This document shows, piece by piece, positions 27,545-43,090 of a stretch of DNA of 64,000 nucleotides. Under the pieces are notes generated by a model. The model made no database searches. It saw only the letters and a list, made by a program, of their open reading frames with translations, and had not been told where the DNA came from. The DNA is from Microbacterium marinilacus (GTDB taxonomy: Bacteria > Actinomycetota > Actinomycetes > Actinomycetales > Microbacteriaceae), in NCBI RefSeq assembly GCF_019753765.1, contig NZ_JAIJZW010000005.1, positions 62,001 through 126,000 on the forward strand, given 5' to 3'. Both the position numbers and the translations under genes were made by a program. Each line of letters starts with the position of its first letter. Positions within the stretch are counted from its first letter, which is position 1.

Positions 27545-28576
27545 TCATTCGCCCTGCTCCGTGAAGGGGCCGGGGGCCGGGATCGCGTCCAGCACGCCGG
27601 TCGCCGTCGGGTCGGCCGGGCCGCGCCATCCCTGCACGGGCAGCTTGAACTTGCGCACGAGCCGATCGGTGAAGGCGGCCGGGTGCAGCCGGGCGAGGCG
27701 GACGGGCTGGGGCGAACGGCGCACCGAGACGCGCGCACCCGGTGGCAGCGGGTGCGAGCGGCGGCCGTCGCACCACAGCACGCCGGAGGCACCGGCCCCG
27801 CCCTCGAGCACCTCCACCGCGACGGAGTGCTCCGGGCCGACGACGAGCGGACGCGCGAACAGCGCGTGCGCCGACAGCGGCACGACGGCAATCGCCTGCA
27901 CGGACGGCCAGATCACCGGGCCGCCGGCCGAGAAGTTGTAGGCCGTGGAGCCGGTGGGCGTCGCGATGACCACGCCGTCGGCGCCGAAGGCGGACAGCGG
28001 ACGCCGGTCGATCTCGATGACGACCTCGATCATCTTCTCGCGGCTGTCCTTCTCGACGGTCGCCTCGTTGAGCGCCCACGTCTCGTAGACGACGCGGTCG
28101 GACCGGTCCTTGACGCGCACCTCGAGCGCCAGGCGCTCCTCGACGGCGTAGTCGCCCTCGACGGCCCGCTGCACCGCGGCGTCCATCGCGTCGCGGTCGA
28201 TCTCGGCCAGGAAGCCGACGTGGCCCATGTTGATGCCCAGCACGGGCGCGGTGCCGGAACGCACCAGCTCCGCGGCGCGCAGGATCGTGCCGTCTCCGCC
28301 GAGCACGATCGCGAGGTCGATGTCGGCGAGGTCGACCCCGCCGTCCTCGCCGAGCGCGGCGACGTCGGCGAGCGACGGTGCGAGCGCCGACAGCTCGGCG
28401 CGGTCGTCCGGGGCGAGCACGGGCACCGCACCGGCCGAGCGCAGCAGCCCGACGACCCGCACGGCGGCGTCCACCGTGTCGTCGCGGTGCGCGTGGGCGA
28501 CCACCAGGATCTTCCGCTCGCGACGCGAGGCGGCACGCTCGGACGTCGAGCCGCTCGCACTGTCGTTGCGATTCAT
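27545..28576 (-). CDS. nadK: NAD kinase
   Basis: 343 residues; makes NADP from NAD. The GGDGT motif (VLGGDGTILRAAE) near residue 93, NMGHVGFLAE, NEATVEK and the glycine-rich TPTGSTAYNFSAGGP are all present. The first about 20 residues are polar and non-conserved. It lies between tlyA and recN in the standard actinobacterial order. Confidence 0.96.
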   Translation of the reverse strand: MNRNDSASGSTSERAASRRERKILVVAHAHRDDTVDAAVRVVGLLRSAGAVPVLAPDDRAELSALAPSLADVAALGEDGGVDLADIDLAIVLGGDGTILRAAELVRSGTAPVLGINMGHVGFLAEIDRDAMDAAVQRAVEGDYAVEERLALEVRVKDRSDRVVYETWALNEATVEKDSREKMIEVVIEIDRRPLSAFGADGVVIATPTGSTAYNFSAGGPVIWPSVQAIAVVPLSAHALFARPLVVGPEHSVAVEVLEGGAGASGVLWCDGRRSHPLPPGARVSVRRSPQPVRLARLHPAAFTDRLVRKFKLPVQGWRGPADPTATGVLDAIPAPGPFTEQGE

Positions 28577-28616
28577 CGTCCTCCGTCGCTGTGGTCGTGC
28601 ATCGGTCCGGCGGTGC

Positions 28617-29414
28617 TCAGCCGGCGCAGCAGCGCTCGACCGTGGTCTTCCATTGTGTCGGATCCGTCCCCCGGCCCGGCGCGATGTGGATCAGCGCCTC
28701 GACATTGCCGTGCGTGCCCCGGAGCGGGGACGGCAGGACGCCGAGCGTGCCGAGCCCCAGGTCGTGCGCCGTGAACAGCACCTCCATCACGGCGTCCGCA
28801 CGCAGGCCGGGGTCGGTGACCACGCCTCCGCGCACACGCGTGCGGCCGACCTCGAACTGCGGCTTGACCAGCAGCACCACGTCGGCGTCGCCGGAGGCGA
28901 CCTCCGCGACGGCCGGCAGCACGTGCGTCAACGAGATGAAGGACAGGTCGCCGACGATCAGGGACGGCGCCTCCGTGACCCCGCTGGCCTCGACGAGCGT
29001 CTGCGCGGTCATGTGCCGCACGTTGAACCCCTCGACCGCGCGCACCCCGGCGTCGAGCGCAATGAGCAGCGCGAGCTGGCCGTGTCCGACGTCGACCGCG
29101 ATCACGGGCTCCGCGCCGCGCTCGCGCAGCACCTGCGTGAACCCGCCAGTCGACGCCCCCATGTCGAGCGCGACGCGACCGGCGGCGGCGATGCCGAAAC
29201 CGTCGAGCGCGCCGATCAGCTTCTGCGCGCCGCGGCTGACGTAGTGGTCGGCGTCCGACACGGCGATCTGCGTGTCGTCGTCGACCTTCATCGACGCCTT
29301 GGCCGCCACCCGTCCCGCGACCGTCACGCGGCCTTCCTCGATGAGCGAGGCGGCGTGCGAGCGGGAGCGGGCGAGACCGCGGGCGGCGAGAGCCGCGTCG
29401 AGCCGGCTGCTCAT
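28617..29414 (-). CDS. tlyA: TlyA-family rRNA 2'-O-methyltransferase
   Basis: 265 residues. An N-terminal S4 domain (RLDAALAARGLARSRSHAA) is joined to a FtsJ-like methyltransferase domain: SAM motif ALDMGASTGGFTQVL near residue 83, then DVGHGQLA, and the K-D-K-E type residues in GDLSFISL and LVKPQFEVGR. In mycobacteria TlyA 2'-O-methylates 16S and 23S rRNA cytidines and affects capreomycin susceptibility; the same activity here is inferred. Overlaps the small upstream gene (ATGA). Confidence 0.93.
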   Translation of the reverse strand: MSSRLDAALAARGLARSRSHAASLIEEGRVTVAGRVAAKASMKVDDDTQIAVSDADHYVSRGAQKLIGALDGFGIAAAGRVALDMGASTGGFTQVLRERGAEPVIAVDVGHGQLALLIALDAGVRAVEGFNVRHMTAQTLVEASGVTEAPSLIVGDLSFISLTHVLPAVAEVASGDADVVLLVKPQFEVGRTRVRGGVVTDPGLRADAVMEVLFTAHDLGLGTLGVLPSPLRGTHGNVEALIHIAPGRGTDPTQWKTTVERCCAG

Positions 29415-29587
29415 CCGGCGCCGCGCGCGGCGCCGCCGGCATCCGAAGGGGCCTGCTCGAGCCGGCGCGCCAGCTCATCGTGCAGGCTCGCATAGGCCTC
29501 GGCGCGGGCGGCGAGCGGCTGCTGCTCGATCACGCGCACCCGGCTCACCAGGCCCTCGGCACCCGTGTCGTCCGTCGTCTCGCTCAC
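29411..29587 (-). CDS. 58-residue conserved small protein upstream of tlyA
   Basis: A GTG at 29587 opens a 58-codon frame ending in TGA at 29411-29413, overlapping the tlyA ATG by 4 nt. The product is mostly helical and acidic: SRVRVIEQQPLAARAEAY is followed by SLHDELARRLEQ. Small proteins of this form between a HAD phosphatase gene and tlyA are recalled from other Actinobacteria; function unknown. No strong Shine-Dalgarno precedes the GTG. Confidence 0.65.
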   Translation of the reverse strand: MSETTDDTGAEGLVSRVRVIEQQPLAARAEAYASLHDELARRLEQAPSDAGGAARGAG

Positions 29588-29713
29588 CGTCCCAGGTTAC
29601 GTCCTGATCCCTCCCGTTCCCGGGAATGGGCAGATCGGCCGAGGACAGCGAGTGAAGACAGGTTCCTCACCGCCCTGAGCCGATCGGGGCAGGGTGCGAG
29701 CGCGCGGCGCTGC

Positions 29714-30734
29714 TCAGCGGCGGGCGACGCGGAACGGGTCCGCGTAGAGGCGCTCGGGCACCCGGAAGCCGAAGATCTGCCGTCCGGTGTCCCAGATGGC
29801 CTTCGCGGACGCGCGCAGCAGGTCGATCGGCGCTCCCTCGGCCACGATCTGCACGTCCGGCCCGTCGATCCGCACGGCCGCGTCGCGCACCCAGACCGTG
29901 TCGCCCTTCACCTTCGCGACCGGATACGGCTCGAACAGCTCCCGCAGGTCGGTGACGATGTAGGTCGGACGCGAGTCGGGCGGCGCCGCCAGCACGTGCT
30001 TCGGCCGGTCGATGCCGGTGAGGACGAGGACGGACGGCACGCCGGCGCGGTTGGCGCCGAGGATGTCGGTGTCGAGCCGGTCGCCGATGAACAACGGCGA
30101 GGAGGCGCCGAAGCGCGCCACTGCCTCATGGAAGATCGGAGCCTCCGGCTTCCCCGCCACCGTCGCGAGCCGGCCGACCGCCGTGTGCACGGCCGACACC
30201 AGCGTTCCGTTGCCCGGCGCGATGCCGCGGGCCTGCGGGATCGTCCAGTCGGTGTTGGTGGCGATCCAGGGGATGCCGCCCTCCTCCTCCGGCGTGTGCA
30301 GCGCGTAGGCCGCCTCCGCCAGCTGGGTCCAGGACACGTCGGGCGCGAAGCCCTGCACGACGGCCGCCGGGTCGTCGTCGGCGCTGCGCGTGACGGTGAA
30401 GCCGGCGCGCTCGACCTCGACGACCAGCCCTTCGCCGCCCACGACCAGCACGGTCGAGCCGGCGGCCACTCTGTCGGAGAGCAGACGCATCGCCGCCTGA
30501 GGACTGGTGACGACCTCCTCGGGCTTGGTGCGCAGCCCGAGCTCGGCCAGGTGCGCCGCGACCGTGGCGTCGGTGCGGGAGGCGTTGTTGGTGATGTAGC
30601 CGAGCCGGCGCCCCTCGGACGCCGCGCGGTTCAGGCTCTCGACAGCGTGCGGGATCGCTCCCGCGCCGGCGTAGACCACGCCGTCGAGGTCGGCGAGCAC
30701 CACGTCCACGCCGTCGAGCGGCGTGCTCTCGCGC

Positions 30735-30751
<17 letters not shown>
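29714..30751 (-). CDS. HAD-IIA family phosphatase
   Basis: 345 residues of the NagD/phosphoglycolate-phosphatase-like group. HAD motif I DLDGVVYAG near residue 22, motif II YITNNAS near 56, motif III K in GKPEAPIF, and motif IV FIGDRLDTDI are intact, with the C2 cap between motifs II and III. Natural substrate unknown. ATG 30751 lies inside the end of the preceding 684-residue gene (17-nt overlap). Confidence 0.9.
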
Positions 30752-32789
<2,038 letters not shown>

Positions 32790-32819
32790 GTCCACTCCTC
32801 CATACTGCCGTGTTAACGC

Positions 32820-32851
32820 AGAGAGGCCACCCAACATTGGGTGGCCTCTCT
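32820..32851 (-). terminator. rRNA operon terminator
   Basis: Perfect 13-bp inverted repeat (agagaggccaccc / gggtggcctctct) with a 6-nt loop, 13 nt beyond the 5S gene in the direction of rRNA transcription. The T-tract is weak. Confidence 0.8.
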
Positions 32852-32864
32852 ACCTAAAGGAAGT

Positions 32865-32981
32865 CCGGCGGTGTCCTACTCTCCCACAGGGTCCCCCCTG
32901 CAGTACCATCGGCGCTGAGAGGCTTAGCTTCCGGGTTCGGAATGGGACCGGGCGTTTCCCTCTCGCTATGACCGCCGAAAC
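32865..32981 (-). rRNA. rrf: 5S ribosomal RNA
   Basis: About 117 nt on the minus strand, opening GTTTCGGCGGTCATAGCG and closing GACACCGCCGGAC, with internal CCCATTCCGAACCCGGAAG. The two ends pair as the 5S terminal stem. Confidence 0.95.
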
Positions 32982-33084
32982 ACTGTTGATGTTTCAGTCA
33001 CAACAAAAGCTCTATGCTGTTGTGTTCTCGACCGTACATCGAGAACCACTCAGTGGACGCGAACGCTTATCAGAAAGCGAAGTG

Positions 33085-38066
<4,982 letters not shown>

Positions 38067-38326
38067 AAAAATACTGCGATCACCGGGAAAACGATGAAGC
38101 AGCGAGTTTGAAACTGACCAAAAACGGATGTCAAAACTGACTTCCATAAATTGATCCAAAGGAATCTCTGCCAACCAACTCCAAAGAGTCAGCCGACGAG
38201 GTTATTTGGCATTTGACAAGTGCACGCTGTTGAGTTCTCAAGGATCGGATGCTCCCAGCCCTGCGACTCCCGCCGCAGCCCTCCGGGGCAACTTCTCTAT
38301 CTTATCCAGCTCGTTCGGCCTGTCAA
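38067..38326 (-). promoter_or_regulatory. rRNA operon leader and promoter
   Basis: Read leftward, TTGACA (38321-38326), a 16-nt spacer and TAAGAT (38299-38304) form a near-consensus promoter about 230 nt before 16S. The leader contains TTGAGAACTCAACAG, matching the spacer elements. No other clear promoter was seen in the rest of this stretch, and 38327-38658 shows no gene or clear signal. Confidence 0.75.
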
Positions 38327-38658
38327 ACCGACACGCCGCCTCGGTGACCGCCTGAGCGGGCCGACCCGACATCGTCGAGTCGAGCCCGAGAAGCTGGATC
38401 CCCCACGCTAGACCCGAAGGCCAGCACGCTCAAGAGCGTGATCTTCACGTGGGGTTGTCGTCGACCTGGGGTGGGAGCCTTCCGGCTCAACCTCACCGCT
38501 TGGCGGCGACAAGGGAATACATTACGCGAATCCCCCCGGACGGGCAAACCGCGGCCGGTCCCGGGCGTGTCGCGGCGCCCACCCCCTCGCCCGGCGCCAC
38601 CACCGCCGCCCACCGCTCGCATCCCGGACCACCTGTGCGTCCGCTCCGAGGCCACAGA

Positions 38659-38712
38659 TTTATCTTGACATCAAGATAAATCCCGAGTGTTCTTTAGGTA
38701 AGGCATACCTAA
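38659..38712 (+). promoter_or_regulatory. Promoter with MarR-like palindrome and iron (DtxR/IdeR) box
   Basis: A 22-bp perfect palindrome centred on TATCTTGACATCAAGATA (38659-38680) contains a consensus -35 TTGACA (38665-38670). TTAGGTAAGGCATACCTAA (38694-38712) has 7-bp perfect arms and matches the DtxR/IdeR consensus at 16 of 19 positions, lying where the -10 and start should be. The following ATG is at 38733 with GGAGG nearby. The sequence therefore indicates iron repression plus a second, MarR-type input. Confidence 0.75.
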
Positions 38713-38732
38713 ATCAACCTTCGGAGGCTCCC

Positions 38733-40106
38733 ATGACCGAAGTACAAGACCTCGCCCGCTTCGTGGCGGACGCGTCCGCCGCCCGACTCGATACCGAGAC
38801 CGTCGAGCAGCTCAAGATCCGGGTGCTCGACACCCTCGGGGTCGCCATCGGAGCGCTGGACGCGGAGCCCCTCGTCCGCATCCGCGGGCTGGTGGACGAC
38901 CTCGGCGGCTCGCCCGTGTCGACCCTGATCGGCGGCGGTCGCACTGCTCCCGACCGGGCGGCGTTCTTCAACAGCGCCCTGAGCCGATATCTCGACTTCA
39001 TGGACTCCTACCTGGCCAAGGGCGAGACGAACCATCCCTCCGACAACCTCGGCGCCGTGCTCGCCGCAGCGGAGAGCGCCGAGGCGAGCGGCGCCGAGCT
39101 GCTGACGGCCCTCGCGGTCGCCTACCAGGTCCACACACGCCTGTCGGACGTCGCCCCGGTGCGGGCGAAGGGCTTCGATCACACGACGCAGGGCGCCTAC
39201 GCCGCCGCCGCGGGCGCCGCCAAGGCGCTGCGCCTGGACGAGCAGCAGATCGCCAACGCGGTGTCGATCGCCAGCACCGCCAACGTGGCCCTCCGTGTCA
39301 CGCGCACCGGCAACCTCAGCCACTGGAAGGGACTGGCCTACCCGCACGTCTCAAAGGAAGGGACCTTCGCCGCGCTGCTCGCCTCGCGGGGCATCACCGG
39401 CCCCGAGGCGGTGTTCGAGGGCAACAAGGGCTTCAAGGACTCGATCGCCGGTCCGTTCGAGATCGACTGGTCCGCCGAGCCGCTCGACAGCGTGCGACGG
39501 ACCATCATCAAGAAGCACAACGCCGAGATCCACTCGCAGTCGGCGCTCGACGCAGCCCTCGACATCCGCGCGCAGCGGGGCTTCCGCGTCGACGACGTCG
39601 CGACGGTGACCCTGCGGACGTTCGACGTCGCGTTCTCGATCATCGGCGGCGGCGAGGAGGGTGACAAGCGCACCGTCCGCACCAAGGAGGAGGCCGACCA
39701 CTCCCTGCCGTGGATGATCGCCGCCGTCCTGGTCGACGGCGAGCTCACCCCGCGTCAGTACGCTCCGGAACGCATCCTCGCCCCGGACGTGCAGTCGCTC
39801 ATGTCACGGGTGCGGATCTTCCCGGACGACGCCTTCTCCGACCGGTTCCCCGCCCACATGCCGGCCGAGCTCGTCGTCACCCTGCGGGACGGCACCGTGC
39901 TGACCGCGGCGCGCGACTCGTACCAGGGCTTCCACGACGACCCGCTGAGCTGGGAGGGCGCTCGGGCCAAGTTCGACGCGCTCACCTCGCCGTTCGCGGA
40001 CGCCGCGCTGCGCGACGAGATCGCGGGCGTCGTGCGAGACCTCGAGCACCGGCGAGTGGCCGAGCTGACCGACGCGCTCGCACGCGTCTCGATCACCCGC
40101 TCCTGA
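38733..40106 (+). CDS. MmgE/PrpD family protein
   Basis: 457 residues of the family that includes 2-methylcitrate dehydratase (PrpD), cis-aconitate decarboxylase and iminodisuccinate epimerase. Typical blocks are LKIRVLDTLGVAIGAL, FFNSALSRYLDFMDSYL (active-site region with Asp), KGFDHTTQGAYAAAAGAA and KKHNAEIHSQSALDAAL. Sequence alone does not pick the reaction. The promoter carries an iron box, which is unusual for PrpD of the propionate pathway, and no prpB or prpC is nearby. It is followed 26 nt later by a ComA-like gene. Confidence 0.85.
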   Translation: MTEVQDLARFVADASAARLDTETVEQLKIRVLDTLGVAIGALDAEPLVRIRGLVDDLGGSPVSTLIGGGRTAPDRAAFFNSALSRYLDFMDSYLAKGETNHPSDNLGAVLAAAESAEASGAELLTALAVAYQVHTRLSDVAPVRAKGFDHTTQGAYAAAAGAAKALRLDEQQIANAVSIASTANVALRVTRTGNLSHWKGLAYPHVSKEGTFAALLASRGITGPEAVFEGNKGFKDSIAGPFEIDWSAEPLDSVRRTIIKKHNAEIHSQSALDAALDIRAQRGFRVDDVATVTLRTFDVAFSIIGGGEEGDKRTVRTKEEADHSLPWMIAAVLVDGELTPRQYAPERILAPDVQSLMSRVRIFPDDAFSDRFPAHMPAELVVTLRDGTVLTAARDSYQGFHDDPLSWEGARAKFDALTSPFADAALRDEIAGVVRDLEHRRVAELTDALARVSITRS

Positions 40107-40132
40107 GACAACCCCAGAGAAAGGAACACCCC

Positions 40133-40969
40133 ATGAGCAATGCCGTTCCCCACGACGTCTCCTTCAACTTCGTGCCGCGCGCGTATCGCCCGGCCAAGCC
40201 CCGCACGTTCGGCATCACCGAGATCCGGGCTCCCTACTACTACACGTTCGGCACACGGCGCATGCAGGACGTCTTCGACGTCGCCGGCCCGTGGGTCGAC
40301 GGCATCAAGTGGGCCGGCGGGTCCTTCGCCCTGCTGCCCGCCGAGCAGGTGCGCGCCTTCAGCGACATCGCCCACGAGAACGGCGCGTACGTCTCGTCGG
40401 GCGGATGGATCGAGACCGTGCTGCGGTACGGCGACGACGCCGTGGACCAGTACCTCAAGGAGGCGAAGGACGTGGGCTTCGACGTCATCGAGATCTCGAC
40501 GGGCTTCATCATGCTCAACACCTCGGGCCTGCTGCGACTCGTCGACAAGGTCGTCTCGGCCGGCCTGAAGGCGAAGCCCGAGCTCGGCATCCAGATCGGC
40601 TCGGGCGGCGACTCGAGCGAGGCGGAGCTCGCCGGCGAGGGCAAGAAGGACATCGGGGACCTCATCGACCGCGGCAGGCGGGCGCTCGACGCAGGCGCCT
40701 CGATCATCATGATCGAGTCCGAGGGCATCACCGAGAACGTCTCGGAGTGGAACACCGGCGCGGCCGCTTCGATCATCAACGGCCTCGGCATCGAGAACGT
40801 GATGTTCGAGGCGGCCGACGGCCCCGTCTTCGAGTGGTACATCAAGAACTACGGCAACGAGGTCAACCTGTTCGTCGACCACAGCCAGATCCTGCAGCTC
40901 GAGGGACTGCGCCAGAACATCTGGGGCAACAAGAGCACGTGGGGGCGGGTCATCAACCCCGCGCCGTGA
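40133..40969 (+). CDS. ComA-like phosphosulfolactate synthase family protein
   Basis: 278 residues of a TIM-barrel family whose archaeal member adds sulfite to phosphoenolpyruvate on the way to coenzyme M; bacterial homologues have other or unknown roles. Recognisable segments are DGIKWAGGSFALLP, ENGAYVSSGGWIETVLRYG, GFDVIEISTGFIML and ASIIMIESEGIT. Start ATG 40133 follows AAGGAA. It is in one operon with the MmgE/PrpD gene. Actinobacteria do not normally make coenzyme M, so the substrate is probably different. Confidence 0.78.
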   Translation: MSNAVPHDVSFNFVPRAYRPAKPRTFGITEIRAPYYYTFGTRRMQDVFDVAGPWVDGIKWAGGSFALLPAEQVRAFSDIAHENGAYVSSGGWIETVLRYGDDAVDQYLKEAKDVGFDVIEISTGFIMLNTSGLLRLVDKVVSAGLKAKPELGIQIGSGGDSSEAELAGEGKKDIGDLIDRGRRALDAGASIIMIESEGITENVSEWNTGAAASIINGLGIENVMFEAADGPVFEWYIKNYGNEVNLFVDHSQILQLEGLRQNIWGNKSTWGRVINPAP

Positions 40970-40974
40970 CCGTC

Positions 40975-41031
40975 CGCCTCGACGGCGCCGACCTGCCGGA
41001 CCCCCCTCCGGCACGCGGCGCCGTCGAGGCG
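40975..41031. terminator. Strong inverted repeat after the ComA-like gene
   Basis: Sixteen-bp perfect arms (cgcctcgacggcgccg at 40975-40990 and its complement at 41016-41031) enclose a second small hairpin (tgccgg/ccggca). It starts 6 nt after the ComA-like stop and precedes the mevalonate operon. There is no T-tract, so it may be a terminator of the GC-rich actinobacterial kind or an attenuating structure. Confidence 0.55.
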
Positions 41032-41093
41032 CGTCCACGTCGCCCAGACCGCACGTCCGTCACCGTCGCGCCCCGGCGCAGAACCGTTGATCC

Positions 41094-42065
41094 ATGACCT
41101 TCACCCTTCCCCTCACCGGCACGGGCCGCGCCCACGCGAAGGCGATCCTCGTCGGCGAGCACGCCGTCGTCTACGGAGCACCGGCGCTCGCCATCCCGAT
41201 CCCGGAGCTGTCGGTCCGAGCCACGCTCGAGGCGGCCCCGGCACCCGCCGTCGCCAGCTCCCTGTACCGCGGACCGCTCGCCGACGCCCCTCCGCGCCTC
41301 GCCCCTCTCACCGCCGCGGTGGAGGCTGCTCGGCACCGCCTGGGCCTCCCGCCGCTGTCCGTCACGGTGCTCAGCACCATCCCGACGGCCCGCGGGCTCG
41401 GCTCGAGCGCCGCGGTCGCATCGGCGATCGTGGCCGCGGCCGCGGACGCCGCCGGCGTCCGGTTGGGCCCCGACGAGCGGTACGCCCTCGTCCAGCAGTC
41501 GGAGCGTGCCGCGCACGGGGCGCCCAGCGGGATCGACGCACGCGCCGTCGCCGCCGACACCGCGATCAGGTTCAGCGTCGTCGAGACGCCGGCTCCCGTC
41601 GTGGTGACGGCGCCCGTCGCCTTCGTCGTCGCCGACAGCGGTGTGCGACGCTCCAGCGCCGACGCCGTCGACCGCGTGCGCGTGCTGCGGCAGGCCGACC
41701 GGCGCGCCGTCGACCGCATCGTCGCCGAGCTCGGCGACATCGCCGACCCGGCCGCGCAGGCCCTGGCCGCGGCGCGAGCCGACGAGCTCGGCGACCTGCT
41801 CGAGCGGGCACATGGCCTGCTCCGGCGGCTCCGCGTGAGCACGCCGCGACTCGACGCGCTCGTCGACGCCGCCCGCCGCGGCGGCTCCCCGGGAGCGAAG
41901 CTCACCGGCGGTGGGCGCGGCGGGTGCATCGTCGCCGTCGCCCCGCATCCCGACGGGGCGGCCCGGCTGGTGAGCGTGCTGCGCGACGCGGGCGCAGCGC
42001 GCGTGTGGACGACGGTGATCGGCGGCGACGGGCCCCGCACCGACGCGACGGAGACGCCGGCATGA
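41094..42065 (+). CDS. mvaK1: Mevalonate kinase
   Basis: 323-residue GHMP kinase, first phosphorylation in the mevalonate pathway. Motif 1 ILVGEHAVVYGAPALAIP near residue 20-37, ATP-binding motif 2 TARGLGSSAAVASAI near 100, and motif 3 KLTGGGRGGCIVAV near 270 are all intact. First gene of a run of overlapping cistrons; it overlaps mvaD by 4 nt (ATGA). Confidence 0.93.
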   Translation: MTFTLPLTGTGRAHAKAILVGEHAVVYGAPALAIPIPELSVRATLEAAPAPAVASSLYRGPLADAPPRLAPLTAAVEAARHRLGLPPLSVTVLSTIPTARGLGSSAAVASAIVAAAADAAGVRLGPDERYALVQQSERAAHGAPSGIDARAVAADTAIRFSVVETPAPVVVTAPVAFVVADSGVRRSSADAVDRVRVLRQADRRAVDRIVAELGDIADPAAQALAAARADELGDLLERAHGLLRRLRVSTPRLDALVDAARRGGSPGAKLTGGGRGGCIVAVAPHPDGAARLVSVLRDAGAARVWTTVIGGDGPRTDATETPA

Positions 42066-43090
42066 CCGCCGCCACGGCACACGCACATCCCAACATCGCT
42101 CTCGTGAAGTACTGGGGGAAGCGGGACGAGCAGCTCATGCTGCCGCAGACCGGCAGCCTTTCCATGACGCTCGACATCCTGCCGACGACCACGACCGTCG
42201 AGCTGGACCCGGACGCCGCCGCCGATGAGTTCGTCCTCGGCGACACCGCCGCCGGCCCGGCGGCGACCGGCCGAGTGGTGCGATTCCTCGATCTGGTGCG
42301 TGAGCGCGCGGGCCGCCCCGAACGGGCGGTGGTGCGCTCGGTCAACACGGCGCCGACCGGCGCCGGCATGGCGTCGTCGGCAGCGGGGTTCGCCGCGCTC
42401 GCGGGCGCTGCGTCGGCCGCCTACGGCCTGCCGACCGACGCCCGCTCGCTGAGCGTGCTCGCCCGGCGCGGATCGGGCTCGGCCGCGCGCTCGGTGATCC
42501 CCGGGCTCGCCGTCTGGCACGCGGGCCACGACGACTCCTCGTCGTTCGCCGAGCCCGTCGACGCCCCGCCGATGCGCCTCGTCGCGGTGTCGGTCGACGC
42601 CCCCGAGAAGGCCGTGTCGAGCCGGGAGGGCATGCGACGCACGGCCCTCACGTCGCCGTTCCACACCGCATGGACCGCTTCCGCCTCGCGAGACCTGGAG
42701 GCGATGCTCGACGCGTGCCGCGACGGCGACTTCTCTCGCATCGGGAGGATCGCGGAGACCAACGCGCTGCGGATGCACGCGGTGACGCAGGCGGCGGACC
42801 CGCCCATCCGGTACCTGCGGCCGTCCAGCATCGCGGTGCTGGACGAGGTGCAGTCGATGCGGCGGGCGGGGCTGGAGGCCTACGCGACGGCCGACGCCGG
42901 CCCGCACGTGTTCGTGCTCGCGCGACCGGCCGACGCCGACGCCGTCGCGAGAGCCCTCGCCCCGCTCGGCGAGGTGCGCGTGGCCGGCCCCGGACCCGGA
43001 GTGCGGGTCGAACGGCACGACGAACGGCACGGAGCAAGACAACGCGGCGGAGCGGAGCACGGCGACGAGCGGAGGAACGCGGACGCATGA
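42062..43090 (+). CDS. mvaD: Diphosphomevalonate decarboxylase
   Basis: 342 residues; converts mevalonate 5-diphosphate to isopentenyl diphosphate. Characteristic blocks are HPNIALVKYWGKRDEQLMLP, LSMTLDI, GAGMASSAAGFAALAGA and ARRGSGSAARSV, with the catalytic region near the last. The last about 25 residues are Arg/His/Glu-rich and likely disordered. Overlaps the neighbours on both sides by 4 nt. Confidence 0.93.
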   Translation: MTAATAHAHPNIALVKYWGKRDEQLMLPQTGSLSMTLDILPTTTTVELDPDAAADEFVLGDTAAGPAATGRVVRFLDLVRERAGRPERAVVRSVNTAPTGAGMASSAAGFAALAGAASAAYGLPTDARSLSVLARRGSGSAARSVIPGLAVWHAGHDDSSSFAEPVDAPPMRLVAVSVDAPEKAVSSREGMRRTALTSPFHTAWTASASRDLEAMLDACRDGDFSRIGRIAETNALRMHAVTQAADPPIRYLRPSSIAVLDEVQSMRRAGLEAYATADAGPHVFVLARPADADAVARALAPLGEVRVAGPGPGVRVERHDERHGARQRGGAEHGDERRNADA

